This document shows, in pieces, positions 9,063-18,025 of a DNA stretch of 64,000 nucleotides. The position numbers and the translations under genes are program-made. This DNA is from Bog-877 sp050734135 (lineage in GTDB: Bacteria > Chloroflexota > Dormibacteria > Aeolococcales > Bog-877). Every line of letters begins with the position of its first letter. Position 1 is the first letter of the stretch. Below the pieces are notes generated by a model. That model saw only the letters and a list, made by a program, of their open reading frames with translations, was not told the origin of the DNA and did not search any database. The stretch is taken from the NCBI GenBank assembly GCA_050734135.1, contig JBOHUG010000072.1:1-64000 (forward strand), written 5' to 3'.

Positions 9063-9551
9063 TCAGCCCCAGGTGCGTATCCACCAAGCGGGCCGGTGAT
9101 CGGTCGCCATGCCCCCGGTGGCGGCGAACTCGAACTCAATCCCCTGGTCACGGAGATTGTCCATCACCGGTTCGAGCGCGGGCTTGTCGACGATCCACAG
9201 AACTCCGCCCATCAGCCGGTTGTCCACCACCCGAAAGCCTCGATCCTGGAAGTAAGAGGTCAGGGTCACTGCGCCGGACTTGCTCCTGGTGGACCGGGTG
9301 GACTGGAAGATGTGGGCCAGCGAGCGAAGCGTGTCGTCATAGGCGGCCCGCTGCTCCCGGTCGCCGAGCACCCTGATGGCGTTGTTGATGGCTGCCATGC
9401 GGGACTGGGCATGCCTCTGCTGATTCAGATCCGGGTGCCAGAGCTTGGCCTGCACCCGACGCGCCTGGAGCAGGTCGTCATCGGTGGCGCTGGGTGAAAC
9501 CACTAGGAGCCCATAGAGGTCCCCATCGTCAAGCCCATCGGAATATTGCAT
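9063..9551 (-). CDS. J-domain (DnaJ-like) protein
   Basis: The first 75 residues form a J domain: DLYGLLVVSPSATDDDLLQA, the invariant HPD in KLWHPDLNQQ, and the closing helix AINNAIRVLGDREQRAAYD. The remaining 85 residues have an alternating pattern (GFRVVDNRLMGGVLWIVD) that I do not recognise. The protein lacks the Gly/Phe and zinc regions of true DnaJ, so it is a type III J protein that would stimulate a DnaK partner on a specific client. It starts at an ATG with only a weak ribosome site. Confidence 0.85.
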   Translation of the reverse strand: MQYSDGLDDGDLYGLLVVSPSATDDDLLQARRVQAKLWHPDLNQQRHAQSRMAAINNAIRVLGDREQRAAYDDTLRSLAHIFQSTRSTRSKSGAVTLTSYFQDRGFRVVDNRLMGGVLWIVDKPALEPVMDNLRDQGIEFEFAATGGMATDHRPAWWIRTWG

Positions 9552-9905
9552 CTCGGTCCAGTCTCTCTTGGTGGCCGGGTCGAAGTTGGGTCGCCTCGGC
9601 GCGCACGACGAAGCTAACTGAAGTTGTTCCTCCTGAGGCTACCTGGTCACGCGGCGAAGTCGCCGGGAGTCGCCACCTTGAAACGGCTCTGATACAGCGA
9701 CGCGGGCCGGAGTTCCTGGGCCACGACTTGGTTACCAGGCCGACCGGGAGGCCGTACACAACTCTTGACCAATGCGACACCGGCCCGTCATGGGTGGAGA
9801 CTGGCTCGTCTGGGAGTCTACTCATAGCTTGGCTGGCGCGAACCTGGGCTGAGCAGTCGGCAGCGGTTCGGAACAAGGCCTAGCCAGAGTAAGGAGGCGT
9901 CCCCG
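9552..9905. other. Divergent intergenic region, no gene seen
   Basis: This lies between the J-domain gene and the Flp pilin gene. Overlapping frames on both strands look like shadows. A TAAGGAGG ribosome site for the pilin lies at its right end (about 9890-9897). Confidence 0.5.
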
Positions 9906-10208
9906 GTGTTGCAGTCTTGGTTATCGCGGCTCCAGAACCCATCGACGGATGTCGCTCCCGGTCGTCAGCTTCTGGAGCGGGGTCAGGGGATGGTGGAGTA
10001 CGCCCTGATCCTGGTCCTGATCGCGATTGCGGCGATAGCGATTTTGACCGTGGTCGGCGGGAACACCTCCGATGTCTTCTCCAATATCAACACCGGACTG
10101 GGCGCCGCCTCTCCGAGCTCTAGCCCGTCGGCGACCCCCACTGCCAAGCCCACCAAGACTCCGAAGGCGACGCCGACTCCCAAACCCACCAAGAGTCCGA
10201 AAAAGTAG
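9906..10208 (+). CDS. Flp-type (type IVb) pilin with Thr/Pro/Lys-rich tail
   Basis: The 100-residue protein has a pre-pilin signature: a charged leader, then ERGQGMVEYALILVLIAI, with cleavage expected after the Gly of the QG pair and the Glu at position 5 of the mature form as in Flp/TadA-system pilins. A single hydrophobic helix follows, then a short NTSDVFSNINTGLG segment. The last 38 residues are a low-complexity tail of Ser, Thr, Pro and Lys, which is unusual for Flp pilins and may be glycosylated or bind anionic surfaces. It starts at GTG 9906 after TAAGGAGG. No tad assembly genes are nearby. Confidence 0.85.
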   Translation: MLQSWLSRLQNPSTDVAPGRQLLERGQGMVEYALILVLIAIAAIAILTVVGGNTSDVFSNINTGLGAASPSSSPSATPTAKPTKTPKATPTPKPTKSPKK

Positions 10209-10280
10209 AAAGGGCGGCGAAGGAGAAGGCCGGGACGGACTCCCCCCTGAAGTCCATATTTCGCCGGGCGCCTCTACCCG

Positions 10281-12134
10281 CTAGCCGGCGGGTCGATTCG
10301 CCCCAGTTCGAGCGCCCGTGTCCTGTTCGACCTGGTCGATCCAGGAGTTGATCAGCTCGAAGGCGGGCTCAGTCCAGGCGGGATCCGCGATGTCGATCCC
10401 CATCGCCAGCAGCAGCTCCTTCGGGGACTGCGAACCTCCGGCTCCCAGCAGCTCGAGGTAGCGCGGCACGAATCCCGGGCGATCCGCTAGGTACTGCCGA
10501 TAGAGGGCCAGGGAGACCAGATGGGCGAAGGCATAGGAGTAGGTGTAGAAGCGGGCAAAGAAGAAGTGGGGAATATACGCCCAGGTGAAGCGGGAGCCGG
10601 CCGGGAGCTCGACGGTGTCGCCGAAGTACTGGCCAGACTCCGTCATCCAGAGGTGAGCCAGGCGGTCCGCGGTCAGGCTCTGTCCCTGCCTCCTGGCGGC
10701 ATAGGCACCCTGCTCATAGCGAGCCATCATGGTCTGGGTGAAGACCGTCAGAAAAGACTGCTCCACCCGGGCCGCGACCAGCCGGCGCCGGGCCTCCTCA
10801 GCCAGGTCGCCCGCCATCAGGTGGTCGAACAGCAGCATCTCGTTGAACGTTGAGGCCATCTCGGCCAGACCCAGCCCGGTCTCGTACACCAGAGGTCCCT
10901 GGTGGCGCTTGGCCAGGCTCGCGTGGAGTCCATGGCCAAGCTCGTGGGCCAGAGTCTGGGCGTCTTTGAGCAGGTCGGTGTAGTTGACCAGGATGTAGGA
11001 CTCCTTAGCCTGGGCAACGCTCTCGCAGAAGGCTCCGCCCTGCTTGCCGGCTCGGGGTTCTGCGTCGATGCGGTTCTCAGTGAAGAACCGAGCCAGGATC
11101 TTCTCCGCCTCCGGGGAGAAGCGCCGCATGGCGGCCACCACCAGCTCCCGGCCCTCCTCGTATCGGCACGCCGGCTCGGGCCCGAACGGGGCGTACTGAT
11201 CGAAGAGCGCGAGCTTCTCCAGCCCCAGCTGGCGCGCCTTGATCCGGAAGTACCGCTGGGCGGTGCCGTATTTGCCAGCTACAGCCTCAGGCAGGCGATC
11301 CACGATGGCGTCGGGAAGATCATTGGCCCGGTTCGCCTGCTGCATCGGAAGCTGAATCGAAGGATCGTCGGCGCTCACGTACCGGCGCAAACGATCCTGC
11401 CCGAGGCGGTCCAGCACCAAGGTGTCGTAGGTCCGGGCCAGCACCGCAGTCCAGGGCTCCAGGGCTGCGTAGAGGGTGTCCGACGCTATCCGGCGCACTT
11501 CCCTGCGGTGATCACGCTGGTACGCCAGCAGCTCGGCGATGGTGCACATTTGGTTTGCTTCGCCGTCCGGCGAGAAGGCTGCCACGATCCGGGAAGTGGT
11601 CTCGCCGAAGAGCTGCTGCCAGGCGGCGACCGCGGCAGTCGAGCGCTCAGCCAGCGCGGTTTCGACCTCGGCCGACAGCCGGTGTTTGGCTTGGTCGGTG
11701 AGGCGCTCCAAAAAATGCTGATAGGGCCGGAGCGGTTCGGTCCGAGCGAGATCCCGAGCTCTGGTCGAAGGGATCTCCTGCCACTCCAGTTGGAAGAACC
11801 GGGTGCGATTGGCGAACTCGATCAGCGCTTGGTCTCCGTCAGACTGGAGATCCTGATTCTCCGCCAGGGTGCTGTCAGCGCAATTCCGCAGCTCGCAATA
11901 GGCGGAACTCGTCCGGCTCCGATCGGTAAGCTGCCCGAGTTCATGGAGGAGGTGGGCTAACTCCTCCGCTTCGAGGACCGAGACCCGGCCCCGCCAGCGG
12001 AGCTGAAACTCCCCCGCGTCCGCGAGAAGCTGGTGCAGGGCGCTGCAGGCATCCTCGGGGTCCCGGTGGATCTGGGAGAGGTCCCAACGGACCCCCCTCG
12101 CCTTTGCCGGCCCCGGCTCAACCTTCTGGGCCAC
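10281..12134 (-). CDS. pepF: M3 family oligoendopeptidase F
   Basis: The 617-residue cytoplasmic zinc peptidase has the M3 HEXXH motif in TLAHELGHGLHASLAK near residue 397 and the third ligand Glu in GLGLAEMASTFNEMLLFDHL about 25 residues on. The YIPHFFFARFYTYSYAFAHL segment near the C-terminus is also typical of PepF. It hydrolyses medium-length peptides. The frame continues to 12260, but the GTG at 12134 follows GGGAGGG and begins the VAQKVEPGPAKARGVRWDLS sequence expected at the N-terminus, so it was chosen. It converges with the pilin gene. Confidence 0.93.
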   Translation of the reverse strand: MAQKVEPGPAKARGVRWDLSQIHRDPEDACSALHQLLADAGEFQLRWRGRVSVLEAEELAHLLHELGQLTDRSRTSSAYCELRNCADSTLAENQDLQSDGDQALIEFANRTRFFQLEWQEIPSTRARDLARTEPLRPYQHFLERLTDQAKHRLSAEVETALAERSTAAVAAWQQLFGETTSRIVAAFSPDGEANQMCTIAELLAYQRDHRREVRRIASDTLYAALEPWTAVLARTYDTLVLDRLGQDRLRRYVSADDPSIQLPMQQANRANDLPDAIVDRLPEAVAGKYGTAQRYFRIKARQLGLEKLALFDQYAPFGPEPACRYEEGRELVVAAMRRFSPEAEKILARFFTENRIDAEPRAGKQGGAFCESVAQAKESYILVNYTDLLKDAQTLAHELGHGLHASLAKRHQGPLVYETGLGLAEMASTFNEMLLFDHLMAGDLAEEARRRLVAARVEQSFLTVFTQTMMARYEQGAYAARRQGQSLTADRLAHLWMTESGQYFGDTVELPAGSRFTWAYIPHFFFARFYTYSYAFAHLVSLALYRQYLADRPGFVPRYLELLGAGGSQSPKELLLAMGIDIADPAWTEPAFELINSWIDQVEQDTGARTGANRPAG

Positions 12135-13048
12135 CCTACCCTCCCTGTCTGACGATCTGCTGGGAGAGCCGGCGCCGTCCCACTCGTCGAGTATGCCGGG
12201 GCGGAGGCGAGTTCGTAGCGCCTGGAACCCGTCCAGCCGCCTGGAAGGAGTGACCACCACATTGCATCCCAGAAGGCGTTCCCGCCCTGCGTGGAGCGCG
12301 ACGGACTATCGGTCTAACAGGAGGGTGCCACAGCTTGGAGAAGGTACTGCGATTGAGCACGCGGCCACCAGCAGGTCACGACCAGAATCCGCGAGCCGGA
12401 ACAGGTGGGACACCGCCAGCACCGCAAACTGCACGGGAATGAAGGCGGTGAAAGTGGGCTCGATTGTGACGGCGACCAGCCAGTTAGGCGCCTCCGGTCC
12501 TGGCACAGGACGTAAAGCAGCCGCCAGCCCCAAGGTGTCCCTGTGGGCTTGGTCTCCACAGTCGCCGAGGCGGAGCGGGCGGCCAGTCTGCTCAGCCAGC
12601 CAGCGTTCGAGAAGTGGTAGGTCACAGCATGGTCAGCAAACACCCCAGCCCTACCAAGTCCAGGATCCCAACCTGTCTTGGATCCAGCCCGATCAGCAGG
12701 AGCATCACTGTCAGGTTCAGCGTCGCCAGCTCCAGCATCACGAGTGACCCCACCCTCAGGACCTCCGCGAGCGGAGTCGGACCGAAACCCGGCCTGGCCA
12801 GTTGGAGGGCCAGTCTGCTCATCATCGCCAGCCGACGATCCCTGAGCCCGGCGGTGAAGTCAGCGGTCACGACTGTTGGAGGGTTCGGGGTTGGGGCCGC
12901 ACACGACCCTGAGCGATCTGGTGAGCGGTGTGCGTCCGCGAAGGGCGGCAGCTTCGGACCACTGCACCCACCCTGAGGGGCCGCAGGTGTCCGTCCGCAG
13001 AATCTGGCAGCCGGTCGTTCGCCGCCCCGACGGAGCGAGCTTCAGCAG
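12135..13048. other. 0.9-kb region with hydrophobic minus-strand remnants only
   Basis: Two short minus-strand frames, about 12306-12533 and 12622-12870, encode hydrophobic helices (for example LVMLELATLNLTVMLLLIGL). They could be pieces of one decayed membrane-protein gene. Neither has a ribosome site, and I recognise no family. Nothing else in the region is supportable. Confidence 0.35.
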
Positions 13049-13441
13049 CTACCAGACGGTGATCGGTCGGGGCTGTGGGTGACGGCGCAGGCGCTGGTCC
13101 TTGGTTACCAATTGCCACCCGTGCTCCAAGGCAGTTGCGTAAATCAAGCGGTCAGCAGGGTCACCTGGGAAGTCTGCGGGCAGATTCGCCGCCGTCGCCG
13201 CCACCGCTGGGGAGATGACCACGCTGCGGACGAGATCGTGGAGTTGGGACAACCAGGAACGCACTGGCACGCTGGTAAGGATGCGCTGGTGTTCGGCCAG
13301 CCAGGCTAGCTCGAACCAGGAGATTGAGGCCACCGCCAGCTCGGCCGCGTCGTCGATCGCCGCCGCTGCGGACCGGCTCAGTCGGTGCGGCTCCGCGGAC
13401 CACCATTGCAGGACGTGAGTGTCGAGAAGCAGTGTCTTCAA
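13049..13441 (-). CDS. vapC: PIN-domain toxin (VapC-like)
   Basis: The 130-residue PIN protein starts MKTLLLDTHVLQWW with the first catalytic Asp at residue 7. It keeps the conserved Glu in SISWFELAWLAE and the Asp pair region DPADRLIYATALEHG followed by VTKDQRL. VapC toxins are Mg-dependent RNases that cut tRNA or rRNA. Its ATG overlaps the stop of the upstream antitoxin by 4 bp, the normal layout of a type II pair. All expected acidic residues are present, so it looks active. Confidence 0.92.
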   Translation of the reverse strand: MKTLLLDTHVLQWWSAEPHRLSRSAAAAIDDAAELAVASISWFELAWLAEHQRILTSVPVRSWLSQLHDLVRSVVISPAVAATAANLPADFPGDPADRLIYATALEHGWQLVTKDQRLRRHPQPRPITVW

Positions 13442-13665
13442 GGTAGATTCCAGGGCACGCCAGTGGTGAAGAGACTCTCGTCGTCGGGAGTACTTCGGGA
13501 GATCGGTGCGAGCCGGCCGCGGAGTGCATGGGGCCCTCGGGCCCCGATCAAGCGAGCGACCGTGCGTCCGTGCTTGGTGATCTCGATCTCATCCCCTGCG
13601 GCGACGTCGTCTAGCAGGGCCAAGGCCCGAGCCTTGAATTCCGTGGCGGTCATTTGTCTGGCCAT
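13438..13665 (-). CDS. Phd/YefM-type antitoxin
   Basis: The 75-residue protein has the Phd/YefM fold sequence: MTATEFKARALALLDDVAAGDEIEITKHGRTVARL, followed by a short acidic C-terminus that would wrap the toxin. It precedes and overlaps the PIN toxin gene by 4 bp, so the two are co-translated. An internal ATG four codons in could also start translation. An AT-rich box CATAAT just upstream of the ATG may be a -10 element, implying a very short leader and autoregulation by the complex. Confidence 0.9.
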   Translation of the reverse strand: MARQMTATEFKARALALLDDVAAGDEIEITKHGRTVARLIGARGPHALRGRLAPISRSTPDDESLFTTGVPWNLP

Positions 13666-13978
13666 GCGGTCATTATGCTAGACAGTTCCGTTGCGCTGGA
13701 TCCGAGCTAGTCGCTCTCAGATGGTCACGATGAGCCGCTCTGCCGCCCCTGCTGGGCCCGCCGCGGACCGATGCTGCTGACGGCAGGTGCCTGAGGGATA
13801 GTCAGCGACTCACCTCGGAGGTGGAGATGACTACGGTTGGGAACGGATTGCCCAGGACCGAGCCGAGGGCTTAAAATACTACCCACCGGTGTCGTTAGGG
13901 TTTTCACTGGTAAAGGAGTAGCAAGCGCGAGGTGGGCGTCCGGCCGCGACGGTGCCCCGATTCGGGAGGGAGAACGGG
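13666..13978. other. Intergenic region between antitoxin and molybdenum hydroxylase gene
   Basis: It holds the divergent promoters of the toxin-antitoxin pair and of the 13979 operon. The right end has a GGGAGGGAG ribosome site placed for a TTG start. No gene is supported. Confidence 0.5.
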
Positions 13979-16276
13979 TTGACGGAAACGTGGGTGGGGC
14001 GCCCCCAGGTCCGGCGTGAAGATCTCCGCCTAATTCAGGGTCAGGGCTCCTATCTGGACGATCTCCCGTTTCCAGGCTGCGCTCACCTGGTTTTCGTGCG
14101 GAGCCTGCTCCCACACGCCAGGATCAGGGGGGTCGATGCCAGCGCCGCACTGACCCTGCCAGGAGTGCTGGAGGTACTGACGGCGGCTGACTTTCCTGAG
14201 GCAGGGTCACTTCCCCAAGGAGCTATCCCCCTGCCGCCGGGATTTTCCTCCGAGCCGGTGGCGATGCCGATCCTGGCCCGCGAGGTGGTGCGCTTCGCCG
14301 GCGAGGCGGTCGCGGTGGTGGTGGCGGAGAGCGCGGCGCTCGCGGAAGATGCTGCGGAGCTGGTGCAGCTCGACCTCGAACAACTGCCATCGGTCGGCTG
14401 GTCCCGCGACGCGCTCGAGGCCAAGGTCGTGGTTCACCAGACCGTCCCTGACAATGTGGTGCTGCGCGGCCAATTGAAGGGGGGAAACGTGGAAGCCGCC
14501 TTCGCCTCGGCGGCACGGGTCCTCCATGGGAAGTTTTCGATCCCCCGCCTCCAGGCATCGCCGATCGAGCCCAGGGGCTGCGTCGCGCAGTACTCCCGGG
14601 ACCGCGAGCTACTCACCCTCTGGTGTTCATCCCAGGACCCACACCGGCCCCGTCTCCAGCTGGCCCAGGTGCTGAGTCGGCCGCCGGACAGCATTCGTGT
14701 GGTGGTCCCCGATGTGGGGGGAGCCTTTGGAAGCAAGGGGGGTCTGGCTCCTGAGCACGCGGTGGCGGCGCTCGTCGCCATGCGACGGAACCAACCCGTT
14801 AAGTGGGTGGAGACGCGGTCGGAGAACTTTCTGGCGGCGTACCAAGGCCGGGGCATGGAGGCCGATGCGGAACTGGCGGTTGACGAAGCGGCTCGGCTGC
14901 TAGGTCTACGGGTGACCTTCATCAGCGACTCGGGGGCGTATCTGCTGGGGCACACCGCCGTCGTCGCGGTCACCGCGAGCAGCCTGGCCACTGGAGCCTA
15001 CCGGATTCCGGCTGCGGAGGTGAACGTCCGAGGGGTGGCAACCAACAAGGTGCCCACCGGTCCCTATCGCGGAGCCGGCCGGCCGGAGGCGGCATTCGTG
15101 ATCGAGAGGATGCTCGACCTGGCAGCCCGAGAGCTTGACCTCGATCCGGTTGAGATCCGGCGTCGGAATCTGGTCCCAGCCGACGCTTTTCCGTATCGCA
15201 CCGCGATCGGAACCGAGTACGACTCGGGAGACTACCCGGGACTGCTCGACCGCGCGCTCGAGGTGATCGACTACCCGCTCCAGCGCCGGGAGCAGGCGTC
15301 CGCTCGAGCCGAGGGACGGCTCCGAGGATTGGGAGTGGCGGTGGTGGTGGAGTCAAGTGGCAACAGCGTGTGGGAGACGGCGGCGGCCCGACTCCAACCG
15401 GACGGGCGGGTACTGCTCCTCCCGGGCTCGAGCGACCACGGCCAGGGCCACGCCACGACGTTCGCGCAGATCGCGGCCGACAAGATGGGACTGGAACCCA
15501 CCCAGATCGAGGTCCAGAGCGGCGACTCAGCCGAGGTGCCCCTGGGGGTAGGCACGTTCGCGAGCCGCTCGGTGACCGTCGGGGGATCGGCAATCCTTCT
15601 CGCGCTGGAGGAGCTCCAGCTCCGCACCCGAACCTGGGCCGCCCACCTGCTGGATGTCCCCGAGGAGCAGCTGGTCTGGCAGGGGGGCAGGCTTACCGCC
15701 CAGGACAACTCGACCAGCATCACCCTGGCCCAGATCGGCAGTGCGGCGGCTCAGCGTCTGCCGACTGCGGAGCTGCCGGAACTGCGAGGGGATGGTCGGT
15801 TCTCGCTGACAGGACTCGCCTTCTCCTCCTGCGCCTGCCTGGCCGCCGTGGAGATTGACCCCGAGACCGGGAAAGTTACGGTGGAGCGCCTGGTCGCGAT
15901 CGACGATGCTGGGACCATCATCAATCCCCTCTTGGCGGAGGGCCAGGTGATCGGCTCCATGGTGCAGGGATTGGCCGCCGCCCTCTTCGAAGAGGTGAGC
16001 CACGACCAGGATGGTCAACCGCTGACCGAAAGCTTCCTGAGCTACGCGTTGCCCACCCTGCCCGACATCAACATGGAGATCACCGCGGAGTTCCGCCCCA
16101 CCCGATCACCGCTCACGCCTCTCGGCACCAAGGGCGTGGCTGAGAGCGGCTGCATCGCGGTACCAGCCGCGGTCGCCAACGCCGTTTGCGACGCCCTCTC
16201 TGATCGCGGGGTAACTCATCTCGATCCGCCTTATTCATCGGAGCGCGTCTGGCGCGCCCTAGAGGCGGCGAATTGA
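13979..16276 (+). CDS. Xanthine dehydrogenase-family molybdopterin-binding large subunit (form-II CoxL-like)
   Basis: The 765-residue protein has both large-subunit domains: the N-terminal a/b-hammerhead (RLIQGQGSYLDDLPFPG) and the molybdopterin domains with GGAFGSKGG near residue 246, PYRGAGRPEAAF near 361, GVGTFASRS near 523 and the catalytic Glu722 in GTKGVAESG. The true CO dehydrogenase active-site loop AYRCSFR is absent (YRGAGR instead), so this is a form-II-type hydroxylase of unknown substrate. The start is TTG 13979 after GGGAGGGAG. The matching Fe-S and FAD subunits are 16 kb away at 30401 and 30919. Its stop overlaps the next gene by 4 bp. Confidence 0.93.
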   Translation: MTETWVGRPQVRREDLRLIQGQGSYLDDLPFPGCAHLVFVRSLLPHARIRGVDASAALTLPGVLEVLTAADFPEAGSLPQGAIPLPPGFSSEPVAMPILAREVVRFAGEAVAVVVAESAALAEDAAELVQLDLEQLPSVGWSRDALEAKVVVHQTVPDNVVLRGQLKGGNVEAAFASAARVLHGKFSIPRLQASPIEPRGCVAQYSRDRELLTLWCSSQDPHRPRLQLAQVLSRPPDSIRVVVPDVGGAFGSKGGLAPEHAVAALVAMRRNQPVKWVETRSENFLAAYQGRGMEADAELAVDEAARLLGLRVTFISDSGAYLLGHTAVVAVTASSLATGAYRIPAAEVNVRGVATNKVPTGPYRGAGRPEAAFVIERMLDLAARELDLDPVEIRRRNLVPADAFPYRTAIGTEYDSGDYPGLLDRALEVIDYPLQRREQASARAEGRLRGLGVAVVVESSGNSVWETAAARLQPDGRVLLLPGSSDHGQGHATTFAQIAADKMGLEPTQIEVQSGDSAEVPLGVGTFASRSVTVGGSAILLALEELQLRTRTWAAHLLDVPEEQLVWQGGRLTAQDNSTSITLAQIGSAAAQRLPTAELPELRGDGRFSLTGLAFSSCACLAAVEIDPETGKVTVERLVAIDDAGTIINPLLAEGQVIGSMVQGLAAALFEEVSHDQDGQPLTESFLSYALPTLPDINMEITAEFRPTRSPLTPLGTKGVAESGCIAVPAAVANAVCDALSDRGVTHLDPPYSSERVWRALEAAN

Positions 16277-17037
16277 GCGACCACGTGAGCGCCGCATTGG
16301 TAACCGGTGCCTCCCGGGGCATGGGCCGCAGCATTGCGGTGGCGCTGGCCCAGAGCGGTCACGACATCGGCATCAACTTCAGCCAGAGCCGGGAGCAGGC
16401 TGCGGAAACGGCAGCGCTGGTGGAGGCCTCCGGGCGGCAGGCACTCTTGCTGCAGGCTGATGTCAGCGACGACAGCGCCGTCCGTCAGATGGTCGATCAA
16501 TTCACCTCCACCTTTGGCCGCCTGGATGTGCTGGTGAACAATGCCGGCACCACGGTTGAGACCCCGCCCGAAGATCTGGAAGGGCTGCGGGTCGAGGACT
16601 GGGAGAGAGTGTTTGGGGTGAATGTGCGGGGCCTGGTTCAGGTGACGCGGGCGGCGGTACCCTGGTTGCGGCGCTCCCCCCGCGCCGCGATCGTAAACAT
16701 GGCCAGCACTGCCGGCCTCCGCCCCAGCGCCCAGCCGCTGCCATACGCCGCGTCCAAGGCAGCGGTCGTGAACCTGACCAAAACCCTGGCCCGGCTGCTA
16801 GGGCCGGAGATACGGGTCAACGCTGTGGCTCCCGGATGGGTGCTCGGCGAGTGGATGGAGCAGGCGCTGGGCGCGAATTATCAACGGCTAATGACGCGAA
16901 GAGCGGAGCACACGCCGATGGGTCGAGTGGCGACTCCCGACGACGTGGCCGAGGTTGTGCTCTCACTGATCAAGTCCAATCGACTGGTTACTGGCGAGAT
17001 TGTGGTGGTAGATGGCGGATACAGCGCCTCCACCTAG
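16273..17037 (+). CDS. Short-chain dehydrogenase/reductase (FabG-like)
   Basis: The 254-residue classical SDR has the cofactor motif TGASRGMG near residue 11, LVNNAGTT, a catalytic Ser in NMASTAGL, the YAASKAAVVNLTK Tyr-x-x-x-Lys active site and the C-terminal VVVDGGYSAS of FabG-like enzymes. It would interconvert an alcohol or hydroxyacyl group with a ketone using NAD(P)H. The TTG start at 16273 overlaps the stop of the molybdenum hydroxylase gene (TTGA), so the two are translationally coupled and probably act on the same substrate pathway. Confidence 0.93.
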   Translation: MSDHVSAALVTGASRGMGRSIAVALAQSGHDIGINFSQSREQAAETAALVEASGRQALLLQADVSDDSAVRQMVDQFTSTFGRLDVLVNNAGTTVETPPEDLEGLRVEDWERVFGVNVRGLVQVTRAAVPWLRRSPRAAIVNMASTAGLRPSAQPLPYAASKAAVVNLTKTLARLLGPEIRVNAVAPGWVLGEWMEQALGANYQRLMTRRAEHTPMGRVATPDDVAEVVLSLIKSNRLVTGEIVVVDGGYSAST

Positions 17038-17085
17038 GGTGACTGGCAAATTGCGCGCCAGCCTGAAGAATTTGGGGGGCAGACC

Positions 17086-17961
17086 TTGAAGTCGATCGAC
17101 GTCCACGTTCATCCTTACACGGCTGAGGTGCAGGCGGTAACTCCCGACTGGTTCTGGGGGCATGCCCGCAAGACCTTCGCTTTCGACGGGCAGCCCATCT
17201 CCGTTGAACAAATGGTGCAGACGATGGACCAGGACGAGGTCGAGACATCGGTGGTGTTGGCGTTCGACTGCGAAACCACCCACGGCTGGAAGGTGTCAAA
17301 TGAAATCGTGGCCGACCTGGTTGCCCAGCGACCTGACCGCCTGATTGGCTTTGCCAGCGTCGATCCCAATAAGCACCGCCTGGCCGTGATGGAGTTGGAG
17401 CACGCAGTACGGGACCTGGGGATGCGCGGTCTCAAGCTGCACCCACCGACCCAGCACTTCTATCCCAACGACCGAGCTCACTACCCACTCTGGGCCAAGG
17501 CTCAGGAGTTGGGCATTCCGGTCCTGGTACACACCGGGCATAACCAGTCCGGGGGGCGCCTGCAGTACGGCGATCCCACTCTCCTGGACGAGGTGGCGGT
17601 GGACTTCCCGGAGCTCAAGATCATCCTCGCCCACTTCGGCTTTCCTTGGGTGGATCAGGCCATTTCGGTGGTCTGGATCCGGCGTAACTGCTACCTCGAG
17701 CTGTCCGGCTGGTCGCCCAAGTACATCCCCGAGACGGTATGGCGCTATGCCAAATCCATCTTCCCCGAGCGAGTGCTGTTCGGAACAGACGCTCCGGTGA
17801 TGACCGCGGCCAGATGGCTGGGCGATTTCGCTTCCATCTCATTGCCCGAGGATGTCAAGCACCAAATTCTCTACCAGAATGCGCACCAACTTCTCTTTGG
17901 GGGAGGAGCCAAAGTCGAGCCGGCCGAGCCATCCTCAAGTCCTCCGGCGGAAGGCGGCTAA
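17086..17961 (+). CDS. Amidohydrolase-family (amidohydrolase 2) enzyme
   Basis: The 291-residue TIM-barrel protein has the metal motif DVHVHPY (His7, His9), the RGLKLHPPTQHFYPND strand, HTGHN, ILAHFG and the late FGTDAPV Asp, in the order of PF04909 metal-dependent hydrolases and decarboxylases. Relatives hydrolyse lactones or amides or decarboxylate aromatic acids. It is the third gene of the unit beginning at 13979, starting at TTG 17086 after a GGGGGGC ribosome site, and it converges with the acyl-adenylating gene. All metal ligands are present. Confidence 0.9.
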   Translation: MKSIDVHVHPYTAEVQAVTPDWFWGHARKTFAFDGQPISVEQMVQTMDQDEVETSVVLAFDCETTHGWKVSNEIVADLVAQRPDRLIGFASVDPNKHRLAVMELEHAVRDLGMRGLKLHPPTQHFYPNDRAHYPLWAKAQELGIPVLVHTGHNQSGGRLQYGDPTLLDEVAVDFPELKIILAHFGFPWVDQAISVVWIRRNCYLELSGWSPKYIPETVWRYAKSIFPERVLFGTDAPVMTAARWLGDFASISLPEDVKHQILYQNAHQLLFGGGAKVEPAEPSSSPPAEGG

Positions 17962-18025
17962 GCCCAACCGACGAGTCCTCGTGAAGGCCCAAGACGATCA
18001 ATGGCCCAGCCCGGACCGGGTCAGG

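Noticed and set aside
10902..11960. Long plus-strand open frame opposite oligoendopeptidase F
   Set aside because: It is the antisense shadow of a gene with clear zinc-peptidase motifs, and shows no family pattern of its own.
14707..16276. Naming the large subunit a CO dehydrogenase (coxL)
   Set aside because: The active-site loop reads YRGAGR rather than AYRCSFR, so CO oxidation cannot be claimed.
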